NCBI GenBank assembly: GCA_001599595.1
Contig: BCHH01000001.1
Location: 1,893,837-1,957,836 of the forward strand
From: Beverwykella pulmonaria
Lineage: Eukaryota; Ascomycota; Dothideomycetes; Pleosporales; Melanommataceae
Direction of reading: 5' to 3'
Length of the DNA: 64,000 bases
A program made the translations under genes and the position numbers. Positions within the stretch are counted from its first letter, which is position 1, and each line of letters starts with the position of its first letter. Positions 23,534-35,983 of this stretch are shown here, in pieces. The notes under the pieces are model-generated. The model worked only from the letters and a program-made list of their open reading frames with translations. It had not been told where the DNA came from and ran no database searches.

Positions 23534-24457
23534 TCAACGCCTCGTAGCCAGTATAATTTTGGCAGGCCAATGGCCCTTGACAGGACGCTCTCCGACGGCA
23601 TCTTCCATTTCTCGCCACAAGTCTGCGAAGACTTCGAAGTTTCTCCCAAACGGAAACGATTCAATGTGCTCTCGGACACCATCCAGATCCGTCACAAAGC
23701 CCCAGCCGTCCTCCTCCTCAAAAACCTCTACGTCTTTCACGCCCGTGTGCAGAGGCTCGTCGACTTTAATCTCTGGAGGTAAAGGTGACGTCATACCCCA
23801 TTTCGGCATGTTAAGGTGGATGCGCTGGGCGCCAGGCAGAAACAAAGCTTCGTCCAGGGGGGCGACATTGTATGGGCCTTGAGTTCTGGCCATAGCTGCG
23901 ATCAGCTTCTCCGGGTCACTGTACTGCTTGAGCAGCACGCGCGCACCAGCCTGCCCGATGCGAGTGTAGATGTCATGCACGCGGGGATCCTCGAAACAAG
24001 CCGCTCCAAAAATGGCACATGCAAAGGTGCCGCCGGGCCTTAATTGTCTGGCAATGACTTCCATAGCAAGTTTCTGATCGCAGAAATGCATCACGTTGGT
24101 GGCGAAGACCATATCTACGCTGCTGCTAGGAATATCGTCGCCCTCCTCGACGCGCGCGGTACGATAACTGAACCCGTCTGTGCCGAGACGTTCTTTCGCG
24201 AGATCGACGTTCTCAGGTACGATGTCTGAGATGATCACATGGTGGAACTTTGAGCGTAAGATGCTAGCGTAGGGCCCGTTCCCCGCGCCGGCGTCGTGGA
24301 TAGTGTCGAATTTGCCACCGTGTTCCTCGTGATAGTGAAAGAGCCGTTCGAAGAAGGCGTCCGGAGCGGAGGGCCGGCCCTTCAGATAATTGTTCCAGAA
24401 GGCCTTGCCCCTGGCGAAGATGTCCTTGGACGAGTCCAGGGGAATTGCAGCCGGCAT
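23534..24457 (-). CDS. Class I SAM-dependent methyltransferase
   Basis: A single exon of 307 residues. Motif I reads IHDAGAGNGPYA, followed by a VDMVFATNVMHF stretch that fits motif II/III. The protein is of the small-molecule (ubiquinone/trans-aconitate-methylase-like) type rather than the larger caffeate-type O-methyltransferases. In dimeric tetrahydroxanthone pathways a methyltransferase makes the carboxylate methyl ester, which would suit this gene. Two TCGG-N3-TCGG sites lie 110-154 bp before its ATG. Confidence 0.85.
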   Translation of the reverse strand: MPAAIPLDSSKDIFARGKAFWNNYLKGRPSAPDAFFERLFHYHEEHGGKFDTIHDAGAGNGPYASILRSKFHHVIISDIVPENVDLAKERLGTDGFSYRTARVEEGDDIPSSSVDMVFATNVMHFCDQKLAMEVIARQLRPGGTFACAIFGAACFEDPRVHDIYTRIGQAGARVLLKQYSDPEKLIAAMARTQGPYNVAPLDEALFLPGAQRIHLNMPKWGMTSPLPPEIKVDEPLHTGVKDVEVFEEEDGWGFVTDLDGVREHIESFPFGRNFEVFADLWREMEDAVGERPVKGHWPAKIILATRR

Positions 24458-24566
24458 CTTGCTAGCTAGAGGTAGTTTGAGTAGAGTGGCAGTAATGATA
24501 ATTTACTGTTTCTTGTCGCCAGTCACGACACATGTACACCGGAAGAGGTTGGCCCCCAGCCAGACG

Positions 24567-24577
24567 TCGGAGATCGG
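24567..24577 (+). promoter_or_regulatory. TCGG-N3-TCGG site upstream of the methyltransferase
   Basis: TCGGAGATCGG lies 110 bp upstream of the methyltransferase ATG. Confidence 0.6.
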
Positions 24578-24600
24578 GCCATGAGTGCTGGGTGTCATGC

Positions 24601-24611
24601 TCGGGATTCGG
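24601..24611 (+). promoter_or_regulatory. Second TCGG-N3-TCGG site upstream of the methyltransferase
   Basis: TCGGGATTCGG lies 144 bp upstream of the methyltransferase ATG and is identical to the site at 10813-10823 read on the other strand. Confidence 0.6.
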
Positions 24612-24828
24612 TGCATTTCGTGTTGGAGTGTCACTGATGTGTGCATTATATCGGTCTGCCGGGATCGGTGTTTCGGTAGACAAATTAACTCGCAGCTCTT
24701 TTGTTTGTATTTTTAGTATTCCAAAGGCCGTCAGCGTTACAGGCTACCTAGTTGGTTGTGCACCCTCTCCACCAACTCCCCCGGCACAATAATTTCGGAA
24801 TTTTCCACGCGGCCCCCCTGCTACAGCG

Positions 24829-26454
24829 TTACAGAACTGTGGGGCCAATTGATTGAAGCCCCTCGGAGTAGGCATGATACTTGACTCCCACAGCCACCGT
24901 GGGGCTATTGCGGGACCGAAGCTTGTTGACGACAATCAACGAGCCCCTGTTATCATGAACGCTATTGACTATGTCAATCACCTCGTCGAGCTCTAAATCG
25001 CATTCATTGGTCAGTTGCAGACGGGAGAGGTCGCGTAGGCGCGCCATGGCTTCAACGTCCGGTTCCACGCTTCCTGGCTCTGGCAGTAGCCGCGGCGCTA
25101 AGATGAGCGTGGCCGAACCGTTGGCACTGAGAACGCCCATGTGGGCTTGAAGCTCGGACTGGATTTGTGTGGGGAGTGAGTGGGATGGTGGGGTCAGGCG
25201 CAGGATGTAAACGGCGGCATCCTTGACTTGTTGAACGGCGCCATGCGCTCTCTTCTGCACCGTTATATTGCTGCAAGCCCCTCCCGCGGTCTCGGTATCT
25301 GCAGCGCCACTATCCTGTGCCGATTCACATATCTGGACGACAAAGCGAAGGGACGGATATTTACTCGCAAGAGCCATGGCTGCTCCCGGGGAATCGGCAC
25401 AAACCTAATGCAAGATCACCGCATCAGCTACAACCCTTCTACGCATGAGGCGCAAACGCTAAACAGCAAAAGACTCACGTCAACCACACACGTGTTCCCT
25501 AGACTGCGCCAATTCAGCCGACCGAGTAGCTCCGTTATTCCATCGTTCATGTCCCCTGTGCACGAGCGATAAGCAGCCCACTGGCGCTTTAACTTTGTCT
25601 GTGTAGCACATGCTGACTCGAATGTTTGTGAGGCACCAGAGGCAACGTTGTAGGCGCTATAGCCCGGAGAGGTTGGAAGCCCGCTTCGGTGAGCGACTGT
25701 GGCCATCTGCAATGACGTCGGTGCCGCGGTTTCGGCCAGGAACATGATGGCATCCAAATATGAAAGGTTTGTCACGAAGGGCGTTGATAAGGCAGTATGT
25801 GCGATGTGGCCTGGCTGCGGCTCAAAAAGGAAGCCAGCTGTTGCAGTCATACGCACAATGCGACACAACTGCGTCTCCGACACGCCTGTCAGGTCGGCGA
25901 CGTCTTTGGCTGGGACGCTGATTGGGGGCACAATTGTTAGGAAACCGTCAATCGTTACCGACAGTAACACCAAATACATAGAGGGGTGGTGCTCACTACA
26001 GATCCGTTAGCACATATATTCACGAGAGTAGATCTGCAATGGCCCGAACAGTTTAGGGATTGTAGTACAAGCTCGAGGACTTGAATCCTACCCCATGTAC
26101 GTACCCTGCCGCCGACCGGGATGCAAGCGAGAATCTGAAATTCGCCCAACCATTTTATACATGCGAGGAGCTGGGTCTGCGCGTAGTGGGGTCAGGCAAT
26201 GCCCTGCACTGGGAATGGGGTCTGCCACTTACCTGGTTGGCAAGATGCTGGATGAAGAACGTCGGCTCAGCCAGCAATGTCTGCAGACGGGCTGCGATGC
26301 TGAGAATGTTGCTTTTCGCGCGGTGGACACTGCTGGGAGCGTCACCGATACTCGAGCTGGCGCGAGCCTCCCGAAGGTACTCAGTGATGGTTTGGGCGGC
26401 TGTAGCGAGGTCGCTACTGTATGTCTCGAGCTGGCTCAAGCTTAGGTTAGCCAT
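24829..26454 (-). CDS. AflJ/AflS/MdpA-like co-regulator (O-methyltransferase fold)
   Basis: Exon 1 (26454-26233) encodes 74 residues and exon 2 starts at 26176 with TQLLACIKWLGEFQILACIP, a hallmark of the AflJ family. A later exon has VADLTGVSETQLCRIVRMTA and GFLFEPQPGHIAHTALS, and after a phase-0 intron near 25415-25478 the last exon ends at 24829. The intron between exons 2 and 3 is the weak point: the junction GTAC|gtacat to gtcccag|CC (26100 to 25910) restores the frame but is not a strong donor. The protein has a dimerisation and methyltransferase-like fold but in this family acts as a partner of the AflR-type activator. It is divergent from the AflR-like gene across 650 bp, as in the aflatoxin and mdp clusters. 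Confidence 0.85.
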
Positions 26455-27106
26455 GGGGGCAGCACAAACGTCGAAAGGCAGAGAAGTAGCGGGCCTAGCA
26501 TACCATGGGGCATGAATAGGGTGAATGGGTTATCAGATGGCGAATGCGTGCCCAACTTATATGTCTACCAGCGAGTAAGGGGAAGATGCCGCGATCTAGA
26601 CAGCACGTCTGTGTGCCTTAGCAACACCTTCATCTGATACTTCGTATAGGCCTGCAACCGTTTTGCCGCTTCAGCAGGCGTGCACAGACGGCGGTGTACT
26701 TTCGGAGATAAGCCGAGCCAATCTGATTAAATCGTTAAGCCTTTGCCAAGGTAGTGCAAAGGAACGATAAGAGGCAAAAAGCCGCGCAGTACGGTAAGCA
26801 TAAGCGTATGCACGCCTGAGGATGCACATAAGCACTGTTTCCAAGGTACCGCAGGAGCAGCATGCATTTTAGACCATGTTCTGGTCGCCTTCTTTTCAGC
26901 CCTGAAACATGTCCATGGATTGCAAGCCGCAATCCGCGGACTGCCTGGTCACGCCAGCATAAGCACGACGCACCTTCCTATTCCTTCGCCTTGGTTTACT
27001 CACCAGGGCTTTGATGCCATGTCCTTCAGATCCGCTTCTCCGCATCGCTCTAATACAAACAATTCTTGTCCTCCCTTCCACGACTTCTTACATTCCGCTC
27101 TCCACC
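26455..27106. promoter_or_regulatory. Bidirectional promoter of the AflJ-like and AflR-like genes
   Basis: A 652-bp divergent region between the two regulator genes. I find no TCGG-N3-TCGG site here, unlike the promoters of the structural genes. Confidence 0.6.
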
Positions 27107-28571
27107 ATGGCAGCAACCTTGACTGCCCGATCCTTCTCCCTGTCACCAGTCGTCGAGCAAACAACCAATCAAACTCGCATGCCCAAACTGCGGGCGAGCT
27201 GCGATGCGTGTGCAGTCTCAAAGGTCAAGTGCACCAAGGAGATGCCAGGTAAGCATAGACAAGCCTGGAACATCATCTGTCTGGAGAATAGAATTGCTCA
27301 CAATTGCCCTCGTTCTAGTATGCTCCCGGTGCGCTAAGCGTGGGGCAAAATGCAGATATCTTGCTACCAAGAAGGCAGGCCGCTCCTCGCGGGCTGGTTC
27401 ACAGCCTTCGAACGAACTTCAGGACCAGCAGCAGAACAATAGTGATACCACTGCTGTAACCAAGGCATCTCTACCGTCGAATGGCCCCGCTTCGATACAA
27501 AATGCATCTCTACCGAATACACCGTTAAGCTTTGACGACATGGTTACGTCTGATGCCTTCAGTGTTGCCACAATTCCGACCCTCACATACTCCGACGGCG
27601 AACTTGACGAATACCTTGCATCCTTCATCACCGATTCCTTGTCTAATGGGAACACGCAAGGTCTATTTGGACAAACGGCTGCCGGCCATGATTATGATGC
27701 TAGCACCACAGACGACATGCTGCCTAACTCGAAAGACGACACAATATATTTCTTCACGCCCGAAGACACATTTCCCGTGGTTGATGATATCATGTCTGAT
27801 GTGCAGGTACTTCATAAGCCATCGACCCCGCCTGCTAGCCGCACGAGCAGCACATCCAGCTTGTCCCATCTCCAAGCGCCGCCATTGGACTCAAGCTGTT
27901 GCTGCTTGACCACCGCCCTCGGCTTCCTGAAACAGCTCTCCCCCAACGCTGCTGCGTCATGCATACGTTCGGGAGACCTTAGCCCCGTAGACGATACATC
28001 AGGAATCCCCACAATTGATTCCGTCATCGCGCAAAACGGGCAAGTCATCGAATCCGTTCGCTCGATGCTTCAATGTCCCTGCTCGCACGATGGCTACATC
28101 CTCACCACAATCTCGTTGGTGGTCCTGAAGGTCCTGGCCTGGTATGCAGCAGCGGCTCGCGAGCCGCCCACACTACCAGGTGAGGATGGCGATTCGGAAC
28201 CAGGCTGTACAAATGACATGCAGCACATTCTACGACGGCCGTCTTCAACTCACTCTGAACGCGTTCTACCGTCTCTTATAAAGGTTGGGGGCTACTACAT
28301 CGACGGCGGCAAGGACTCGCACCGCATGGCTGCCCAATTGGTGCTCAGCGAGCTTCACCGCGTCCAAGGACTGGTGAACCAATTTTCTCAGCGGCTCAAG
28401 CAACTCGCACCAGGGAACCAGGCATCACCATCAATCGTAGCAGCTGGCGACAGCGGCAAGGTCATTGGCTCGCCCTTCTCGCCCAGCATGCTCGATCGAC
28501 TCGAGATAGATCTTCGACAGCGGCTCCGAGCTGTCTGGCGAGAAATTGTGGACATGCTGCAGCGGGGATGA
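27107..28571 (+). CDS. AflR-type Zn2Cys6 transcription activator (MdpE-like)
   Basis: Two exons (27107-27248 and 27319-28571) give 464 residues. The six-cysteine cluster is CDACAVSKVKC, then CSRCAKRGAKC after the splice junction, so the intron interrupts the zinc finger between its two halves as is common in this family. The middle part has the AflR-family block CCCLTTALGFLKQLS. AflR proteins bind TCGN5CGR; the repeats in the cluster promoters fit this and make this protein the likely pathway activator. Confidence 0.9.
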
Positions 28572-29079
28572 CCCTGGTCGTGAGCGTTTGTTTTGATTTG
28601 GCGTTATTGGTGGGCTAGATTTGTACACGGGCCGTCCCGTAGACAGTGTGAAGCGGGTGACGCCCCGCGGCCTCAGAAACGCCCCAGACAAGCACTAGAG
28701 ATTGGTTTCACAAACCGAAGAAGTTATTTCATACTTTACCCCCAAACAACATATATGTACATTAAAAGAAGTTTAGAAAGGATGCATGTGCGAGAACAAG
28801 TGAAGTGGGTGCTCAATCGAGCCGTGGTGATACCCCACCTTCGGCCCCGGCCGTAGGTGGAGTGATACACCACTCTCGTATCATGTATATGTCATCGTAC
28901 GAGCGATCAGATAATAGCGCACAACAACACGAGCCTCTACTGTCTTATCTGATTGGACCTATTTTTATTACTACTAAGCGGGAATTCTGCGCTATACTAC
29001 TTAGATACAAGTCTACGGATCGGAAATATTTAAGCCTCGTCTGTCGTACAAGGATGCTCCTGTATTGAACCAATACCAC
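28572..29079. other. Convergent 3' intergenic region
   Basis: This lies between the AflR-like stop and the transporter stop. No gene is recognised. Confidence 0.5.
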
Positions 29080-30998
29080 CTAAGCTTTCTCGTCAACCTT
29101 GACTTCAGCTGCAGAGGCCTTTTCACCCCCAGCATTCTGACCCGGCTTCTTCAGTACACTCTTCCACTCCAGCGTGGCGACACCAAGAACGGCCAAACAT
29201 GCGAGAATGAGCCCAATCTGGTATACCTTCCTCAGCGCCTCGTTATAAGCGAGAAGGACCGTTTGCCGCTGATCTGCAGGGACAGCGGAAAGCAGCGAGG
29301 TGGCGCCGCTCGACGTTACCAGACCCCTGTCAAACCCGGGGACCCCGGAAAGCCGTTTCAACAGCTGATTGCCGAGAACGTTTTCTCCAACTGACACAAA
29401 CACGGCCGCGCCCATGAGCTGACCGAAGAACATCAGCGCTAACCCAATCGGCACATCTGGCTTGGGAAGAACAGTCTGCGCCGCGAGGTTGGGTATTTGG
29501 AAACAGAAGCCCTGGCCCAGGCCGTACAGGATCTGATAACCTATCCATTTTCCTTTGCCGGTGCTGACCTCCAAGGTCGTGAGGAGCCCGGCTCCGACGG
29601 CCATGGCACACGCCCCTGCTATGCCTAGTGGTGTGTAGTACCCGATCTTCTGATTTATTGCCCCCCCTAGAATGGTTCCGATGACAAATGCCAGCATCAG
29701 CGGCAGCAGATGAATACCAGAGTCCACGGCCGCGACACCTTTGATGGCTTGAAACCAGACCGGAATGTAGTAGACTGCCAGAGAAGTTAGCCATGACATC
29801 CCATGATCAAGCTATGCAGCGCACATACTAAATATATACTGAGAAGAGCCAATGCAGATGGTTGCCCAGAACGCTGAAGCAACACTCCGATACTTGAGGA
29901 TGCGCGGAGGAACAGTCGCCGTCTTTGGAAGCCACATTTGAGCAAAAACGAACGCAATAAGCAAGACTCCCTGGAGAATCAACAATGCGATGATGCGCCC
30001 ATTGCTCCACTGAAGATGGTCAATACATAAAAAAACTTTTAAGAAAAAAGGGTGTGCGAAATCTTACAGCATACGTCTGGCCACCCCACTGAAGTGCTAG
30101 CAAGAGGCATACCACACCAGGCACCAGGAGTGAGGTGCCAGGGGCATCAAGTTGCTTGAGTTTCTGGGCCCAGGGCTGCTTAGTCGAGTCTCGGTCGGGG
30201 AGCTTGAGGAAGGCAAGGATTGCCGCTATGGCAACGCCACCAAAGGGTAAATTAATGTAAAAGCACCATCTTCAAAAAAAGCTGTTAGTGTAAAGCTCAC
30301 GGATTAGGTGAGACCATAGCTACATACCTCCAAGTTACATTTGTAGTAAACGCACCGCCGATCAGTGGGCCGGCAACGGTAGCAACACCCATTATAGCGC
30401 CCATGAAGCCTTGGGCCTTAGGACGTTTTGCCAGAGGAACGGTGTGGACAACTGACACAATCTACAAACAAGCGTCAGAAATCGTGGCGAAGAAGCAAAG
30501 AGGGATAGCAAACGCACAGTGCCAGCAAAGATACCAGCAGCACCAACGCCGGCAATTGCTCTTCCGGCGATGAAGGATGCTGAGCTTGGAGCAGCTCCAC
30601 ATAGCGCGGAGCCAACCTCGAATATCAGGATGCTCGTGATTAAGGCCATTTTCACGTCGTAAAAAGCGTAGACTTTGCCGAATAGGAGCTGGAACGCGCA
30701 GCACGTCAACAAATACGCGCTTCCGTACCAGCCAACTTCATCGAGGGAATCGAATTCATCAGCAATGCGAGGTATAGCCTAGTCGAGTAATATCAGCATG
30801 TGACAATGCAATATGAAACCATGAATCTGAACACTATGCCTGTCTGATGTAGTGTGCACATACCGTTGAGACAATGGTTCTATCCACAGCGACTAGAAAC
30901 ATGCTCAGAAATACTGAGGCCAAAATAAGGAGAGTGTTCATAGTCGACAGCGGCTGGGCGGCCGGGGGGCCTGGGTTTGGAGTTGTTGGTTGGGACAT
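29080..30998 (-). CDS. MFS drug:H+ antiporter (DHA2, 14-TM type), multi-exon
   Basis: The ATG at 30998 begins [17 protein letters not shown], followed by a first membrane span and the family motif [12 protein letters not shown]. Later exons show the TM2-4 region ([21 protein letters not shown] and [17 protein letters not shown]), and the last exon (29799-29080) holds the C-terminal spans, ending in a Lys/Glu-rich tail. Several introns of about 50-70 bp interrupt it; I did not fix every splice site. AflT-like pumps of this type export polyketides or give self-resistance. It is divergent from the second zinc-cluster gene. Confidence 0.85.
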
Positions 30999-31182
30999 GG
31001 TACCTGACCGAAATGGATGATAGCGAGCTGGCGATGGTGAGGAGAAATGCTCAGACTTTTAAGCGTGCATCTTTAGAGAACGCCTCCCACCAGGGGTTTG
31101 TTTTTTGGAGGCGCGCAACGTCCGAGATTGGCAATGGGTGACGCCGGGAGTGTTCGGGACTTATCAAAGCATCCAAGTACCG

Positions 31183-31205
31183 TCGGACTTATCGGAGCAT
31201 ATCGG
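31183..31205 (+). promoter_or_regulatory. Triple TCGG array between the transporter and the second regulator gene
   Basis: TCGG occurs at 31183, 31192 and 31202 on the same strand, with spacers of 5 and 6 bp. These are the same half-sites as at the other cluster promoters but with looser spacing. Confidence 0.4.
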
Positions 31206-31329
31206 AATCAGCAAGAGCATATCTTCCGACGGAGCTCCGACGGGGTTTGACTTCCTCGTCCACACTCCATTCCTCCCGACTCCGCTGCTCTTCACCCTCA
31301 ACCACCGCCCATCTCCCGACTGAACAATA

Positions 31330-33427
31330 ATGACCGAGCCGCCCGCACAATATGCCGTACGTTCCTGCAATCCACCCCTCCTCCGTCGTATGCTGATGCA
31401 AGCCACCCAGTGCGACACCTGCCGTTCCCGCAAGGTCTAGACCCCCTTTCTCCATTGGAACACGCTCAGGATTCTTCTTCTAACAGCTGCAATTGTAGGT
31501 TGGATGCTCACGTGATCGTTCGGGCTGCCAGCGTTGCAAAGCCGAGGGCGTTGCTTGCTCTTATTCCCGCTCTGGGGTGACTCGTCGTCGCAGAAAACAA
31601 AAGTACCACCAGCGGGAGGGAGAGGGCGATGGCGGTGGCTTGCAGCGGCCTCCTCAGCCATCCGACAACGCGGGCCGCACCACACAGGAGCGGCTACAGG
31701 GGCTCATCGGCGGGGATCAGTCTTCAGTTCGGCAGCTTGCATCACTCCTGGAAGAATATGCCGCCGCTTGGCAAGCCCCTTCTGCATTCGGACGGCTGGC
31801 CGAAGATGCCGCCGCAGACTACTTCCTGTTCGACGAGCATCTTGTTAGCGTCTGGCTTGATGGTGCGTGCTTTCCGTATCCGCGCCGGCCCAACTAACGC
31901 GCCGGCCGATAGCTCTCATCGGCATTCTCCAAAGGGAAAGGCTGTTGCTTGTTTCCACCCCTCCAGATGTGCTCGACCATTTGCGCGCCTCACGTCCACA
32001 CCAGGTGCTTGACCGAGCTTGGTTAGTCATGTTCTACAGTGTCGCGCTGAGCACCGTTTCCTCAACCTCCCCGGCGGATGAATCGACCAAAGCGAAGCTG
32101 AGGAGCAATCTATGGCTCGCCTTGAATGACGTAAGGCTGTTGCTGGAACCCACCGCCTCGAGTATTCAGGCTCTGGTTATCATGGCTTGCTACGCAGACG
32201 AGTACATGACGCCCCAGCTCTGCTGGTCCCTGATTTCTCAAGCCTGTATAATGCTGCAGGCCTTGGGCATTAGTCACTGGCGTCTCGATGCTCCAACTCG
32301 TGAGCGGCGCGCCATGTTTTTCTGGCGGTTGAATGTCCTAGACAAGGCGCTCGCCCTCATTTTAGGAAGACAGCCGACTCTGCACCGCGAATTGGCAGCT
32401 GCCATTCCCTTGCCGACGCTGGACCAACTCCTGCCTTCGGAGCCTCAACGTGGTGCGCCCACACTATTCAATGCGCATTACTCTCATCAGATGCTTATGC
32501 TCTCGCGCATCATGGCCGATGTCTGGCATTGCCTCTACGGACAGGATGCTGATGAGATTCACACAATCAAGGACAACTTGGAGTCCTGGAATCACCAGGC
32601 AACTGAGGTGATGAACATATTGTTGCACACGTGGGTGCACGCTGCTGACGTGAGCTCTAGGTTCTGGAGGCCGCTGCCCTTGCTGAAAAGCCTCTGCTCA
32701 CTGTGAGCGGTGTGGCCGCTGTCCATCTCGGTCTACGGACCTTACGTCTCCATTACTATTCCCTCGTGATCCTACTTATCGTTTCCTGCAAACAATTACG
32801 GACGCAGTGCATCCATCTCTCGCAGCAAATGCTCGGATTGCTACCCAGTCTTGATGACACAACATCTGATGTTAAAGAGCCATATACGGGCCTATTATGG
32901 CAGCGTCTGCACTGCCCGCTGACTGCATTTGGTTCGCTCTGGGGAGAAATTGTTGTTCGGCCCGGTACACAATCGGAGCAGAGCAGGCAATATCTGGAAG
33001 CTATAGAACATGTGCCAGCCTTTTTGGGCAAGTCGAGCTCACGAAATCCTCTTGCGGCGAAGCTTCAGAGCATCACGGAGAGATTTGTTCAACATGCAAG
33101 AATGGTACTCTCCTCAACTGGTAAGTTGTTATGGATAAATCTTGAAGATGACTGCATCTGACCTGTATGTTTGTGTAAGACGGCGCAGATCAAGCAGCAA
33201 TAAACGCAAGTACTCCGGCCCAGGAAGTACCCGCATGGCAGCCATCAGACGGTGAAAGCTTGAACCAGCAATTGAATCCGATCATAGCACCTTTGAACAC
33301 CGAGTTACCAGCAGACATATCAAATTATCCAAGGGATGAAAACTTCCAAGTCCAACCAGATGGTCTATTTACTTGGCCAGATGATCGATTTTTTGACGCT
33401 ACATTCGACTGGTTCCCGTTCGAGTGA
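31330..33427 (+). CDS. Second Zn2Cys6 transcription factor
   Basis: Six exons (31330-31356, 31411-31434, 31499-31862, 31913-32607, 32661-33120, 33180-33427) join in frame to 605 residues. The zinc cluster CDTCRSRKVGC ... CQRCKAEGVAC is assembled from exons 2 and 3 and starts only 10 residues from the N-terminus. The rest has the helical fungal transcription-factor middle region (for example LWLALNDVRLLLEPT) and an acidic, aromatic C-terminus (FDWFPFE) that could activate transcription. It is not of the AflR family. It may control the adjacent transporter, or a subset of the cluster. Confidence 0.85.
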
Positions 33428-33474
33428 TGTGACATGGCTGCTAATACCCCGAACCTCGGATGGGATCCCCATAT

Positions 33475-33485
33475 CCGAAGACCGA
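33475..33485 (-). promoter_or_regulatory. TCGG-N3-TCGG site upstream of the NmrA-like gene
   Basis: The minus strand reads TCGGTCTTCGG, 149 bp before the ATG at 33634 and just past the stop of the second regulator gene. Confidence 0.55.
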
Positions 33486-33633
33486 ACCAAAAATAGCGAG
33501 CACCGGTGATCGGAACGAAGCAGCCGACTCCTGCGCCGCATATTCAGGGCAAAGAGGTGCTCAAACCATCACAAACACGCTTATCGATTTCTTCTCTTCA
33601 TCATTTGTGCTGCAAGCCTCCCCTGTTCACACC

Positions 33634-34422
33634 ATGGCGACGTATGCTGTGCTTGGTTCCACGGGCAACTGCGGTACTGCGCTCATCGACAACCTCTTGC
33701 GCACCAAGGATGCAAAGATAAATGCTTACTGCCGCAGCAAGAGCAAGCTGATTCAGAAAGCTCCTCACGTAGACGACAACAAGCGAGTCCAGGTCTATGA
33801 AGGCAACATTTATGACATCAATCTCTTAGCCCAGTGTGTTCACAACACAAAAGCCATTTTTCACGTGGTCAGCACCAACGACAACGTTCCTGGATGCAAT
33901 ATTGGATTGGAGACTGCGAAGAGCATCATCCTGGCCTTGGAAAAGCTCAAGTCCGACTCGCCATCCGGTACCAAATTACCCAAAATTGTCCTTCTCTCCT
34001 CATCCACCATCGACGACCATTTAAGCCGCCACATGCCATGGTGGTTCAAAAAAATACTACTGACATCGGCATCGTACGTCTACGATGACTTGCGCCGAAC
34101 CGAAAAATTTCTTCGCAGCCAGCAAGACTGGGTCTCAACGATTTTCATTAAGCCCGGTGGTCTGGCTATCGATGTGCAGCGGGGCCACCAACTCAACCTC
34201 GACCGTGACGAATCGTTCGTTTCATACCTCGACCTCTCTGCCGCCATGATTGAAGCCGCCGACGATCCCGAGGGAAGATTCGATATGAAAAATGTCAGCG
34301 TTGTGAACACCAATGGTAGCGCAGCGTTTCCAAAGGGTACTCTACTGTGTATTTTGGCTGGGCTTGTCCGATATTTCTTCCCCTTCCTCCACCATTATCT
34401 TCCTTCGACTGGACCAAGCTAA
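33634..34422 (+). CDS. NmrA-like/AvfA-type NAD(P)-binding oxidoreductase
   Basis: A single exon of 262 residues beginning [20 protein letters not shown], a GXXGXXG Rossmann motif of the atypical SDR/NmrA group. The frame extends upstream to 33460, but that part overlaps the promoter site and looks non-coding. Related proteins (AvfA/AflI, MdpK and their homologues) occur in aflatoxin, monodictyphenone and xanthone clusters and assist ring-opening or reductive steps; the exact reaction is unclear. The C-terminus is hydrophobic ([19 protein letters not shown]). Confidence 0.85.
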   Translation: MATYAVLGSTGNCGTALIDNLLRTKDAKINAYCRSKSKLIQKAPHVDDNKRVQVYEGNIYDINLLAQCVHNTKAIFHVVSTNDNVPGCNIGLETAKSIILALEKLKSDSPSGTKLPKIVLLSSSTIDDHLSRHMPWWFKKILLTSASYVYDDLRRTEKFLRSQQDWVSTIFIKPGGLAIDVQRGHQLNLDRDESFVSYLDLSAAMIEAADDPEGRFDMKNVSVVNTNGSAAFPKGTLLCILAGLVRYFFPFLHHYLPSTGPS

Positions 34423-34627
34423 ATGTCTCACAACTCTATTCAAGTAGATTGCGACGTCATAGTAATGAATTCATTTTGTACTTTCATCATTGGGCATATG
34501 TCTGCTAGAGGAACTGGAGAATGCTGAGTTCACTTCCCGATCGTAAATTTCAATGATATCCATTCATAATGTCCTCAACGGAAGTTCGTTACACTGGGTA
34601 TGATTTACAAGGGTGCTCAGTCTCCAT

Positions 34628-35983
34628 CTAAGCTAAATCGGGGCGGATCTTCCAACCCATATCAAAGCCAGTAAAGTTCACCCATTTCAGATCCGACGGC
34701 CAATCTTTAGTAGTGTCCAGGGTCATTCGAGCAATCTTAAGCCAAGTTTCGCCCTTAACGGGGAACGACTCGCTATACTCACCATCCTCGAACGGCTTAG
34801 CTGCCTCCTGACCATTCTTCAACGCCCGAATTAACTTAACAACGTGTCCATCATCATGCTCTTTGTTAACTGCCGCATAAAGGTCTTTCCAGTCCATGGC
34901 TGCGCTAAAGTCATCGTGGTACTGGTTCACGGCGTCCGGGTACAACTCGGCGCATCCACTGACGACATACCAGGCCAGATCCAAGCGACCCTTCCACTCT
35001 ACCATGCGCACTCGGTCTTCCAATTTGATCCAGTCTTGTTTGATGATGACACTGAAAAAGATGGAACTGGTGACCATGTGCATGTAGAAAAAATCGATCT
35101 TCCGCTTCCGACCTGGCCGCTGGCTGGCTCCGGCTATGTATGCGCATGTGCTGATCATCTCTGCGGTCCGGCGCTCCAAGTCCTCTGGCTTGATGACGAA
35201 CTGAGATGCGATAAAGGCCATCTCCATGCATGCCCTTCCCACGACGCCATCCCGCATTTTGTTACCAAAGTCCTCCCAGCGCGGTGCGGTGCGGATGGTA
35301 TCGTTATTCCGCACTTCTTGCGAGAGCTGGAGCAGTGACTTCTGCTTCTTTGGCGGGTACGCAATGCCAGCTTGGGCTTCGCAGGCCTCGAAGAGTTGCC
35401 CTATGTGACTGTCGTCATGGGCAGCAGCCTGCGCGAGGGCTTCGGCGACGATGCTAGGTTGCTCGAATTCGATTCCGAGACCGAGATGGATGACGGGATG
35501 ATAGGCTCCCTCGTACATGCGAGCCAGCATCTTCTCCGCTACCTTGGTGCGCGAAAAGAGATACTTGTTGACCGTCTCCTTCCAGCCATGCTGGTCCATG
35601 TGTTTTTGGAAGAACGCTAGGAACGTCGTGTACTGCGTGATGGTGCCCAGTGTCTCGTACATGATGTCATCATCGAACAGTTTGTCGACAAACTCGTTGT
35701 CGAGGGCGGGGATCGGACGCTGGATGACAACACCATCGTCGTAAGCACGCTGGATGTCTTCTGGGCCCGCACCGAGCGCGAGGCAGGTCAGGATAGAGTG
35801 GCTGATGTGGTTGTGACCCGCGCGGTCCCGGAAGAACATGTGCCACTCTTCATGGTTCTTCTGAAGCAGTCGATTTGCCTCGTCGATGGAAGCGCGGTCA
35901 ACGTGGGCGTCGCCGAGGATACCAACGTGCTCCTCGGACAGTTCTATCTGCGAGGCGGGGACTAGCTTTTTGGCGGCTCCCAT
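34628..35983 (-). CDS. Questin-oxidase-like Baeyer-Villiger-type oxygenase (GedK/AflY/MdpL family)
   Basis: A single exon of 451 residues with no flavin or haem motif, as expected for the DUF4243 questin-oxidase family. Recognisable blocks are [15 protein letters not shown] [20 protein letters not shown] near residue 50 and [16 protein letters not shown]. In geodin, monodictyphenone, agnestin and cryptosporioptide pathways the homologue cleaves an anthraquinone (or its hydroquinone) to a benzophenone. This is the gene that moves the pathway from anthraquinone to xanthone chemistry. Divergent from the EthD gene. Confidence 0.9.
   Translation of the reverse strand: MGAAKKLVPASQIELSEEHVGILGDAHVDRASIDEANRLLQKNHEEWHMFFRDRAGHNHISHSILTCLALGAGPEDIQRAYDDGVVIQRPIPALDNEFVDKLFDDDIMYETLGTITQYTTFLAFFQKHMDQHGWKETVNKYLFSRTKVAEKMLARMYEGAYHPVIHLGLGIEFEQPSIVAEALAQAAAHDDSHIGQLFEACEAQAGIAYPPKKQKSLLQLSQEVRNNDTIRTAPRWEDFGNKMRDGVVGRACMEMAFIASQFVIKPEDLERRTAEMISTCAYIAGASQRPGRKRKIDFFYMHMVTSSIFFSVIIKQDWIKLEDRVRMVEWKGRLDLAWYVVSGCAELYPDAVNQYHDDFSAAMDWKDLYAAVNKEHDDGHVVKLIRALKNGQEAAKPFEDGEYSESFPVKGETWLKIARMTLDTTKDWPSDLKWVNFTGFDMGWKIRPDLA

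Noticed and set aside
24829..26454. Reading the AflJ-like gene as an enzyme that methylates the product
   Set aside because: The fold is O-methyltransferase-like, but its close similarity to AflJ/MdpA and its pairing with the AflR-like gene favour a co-regulator.
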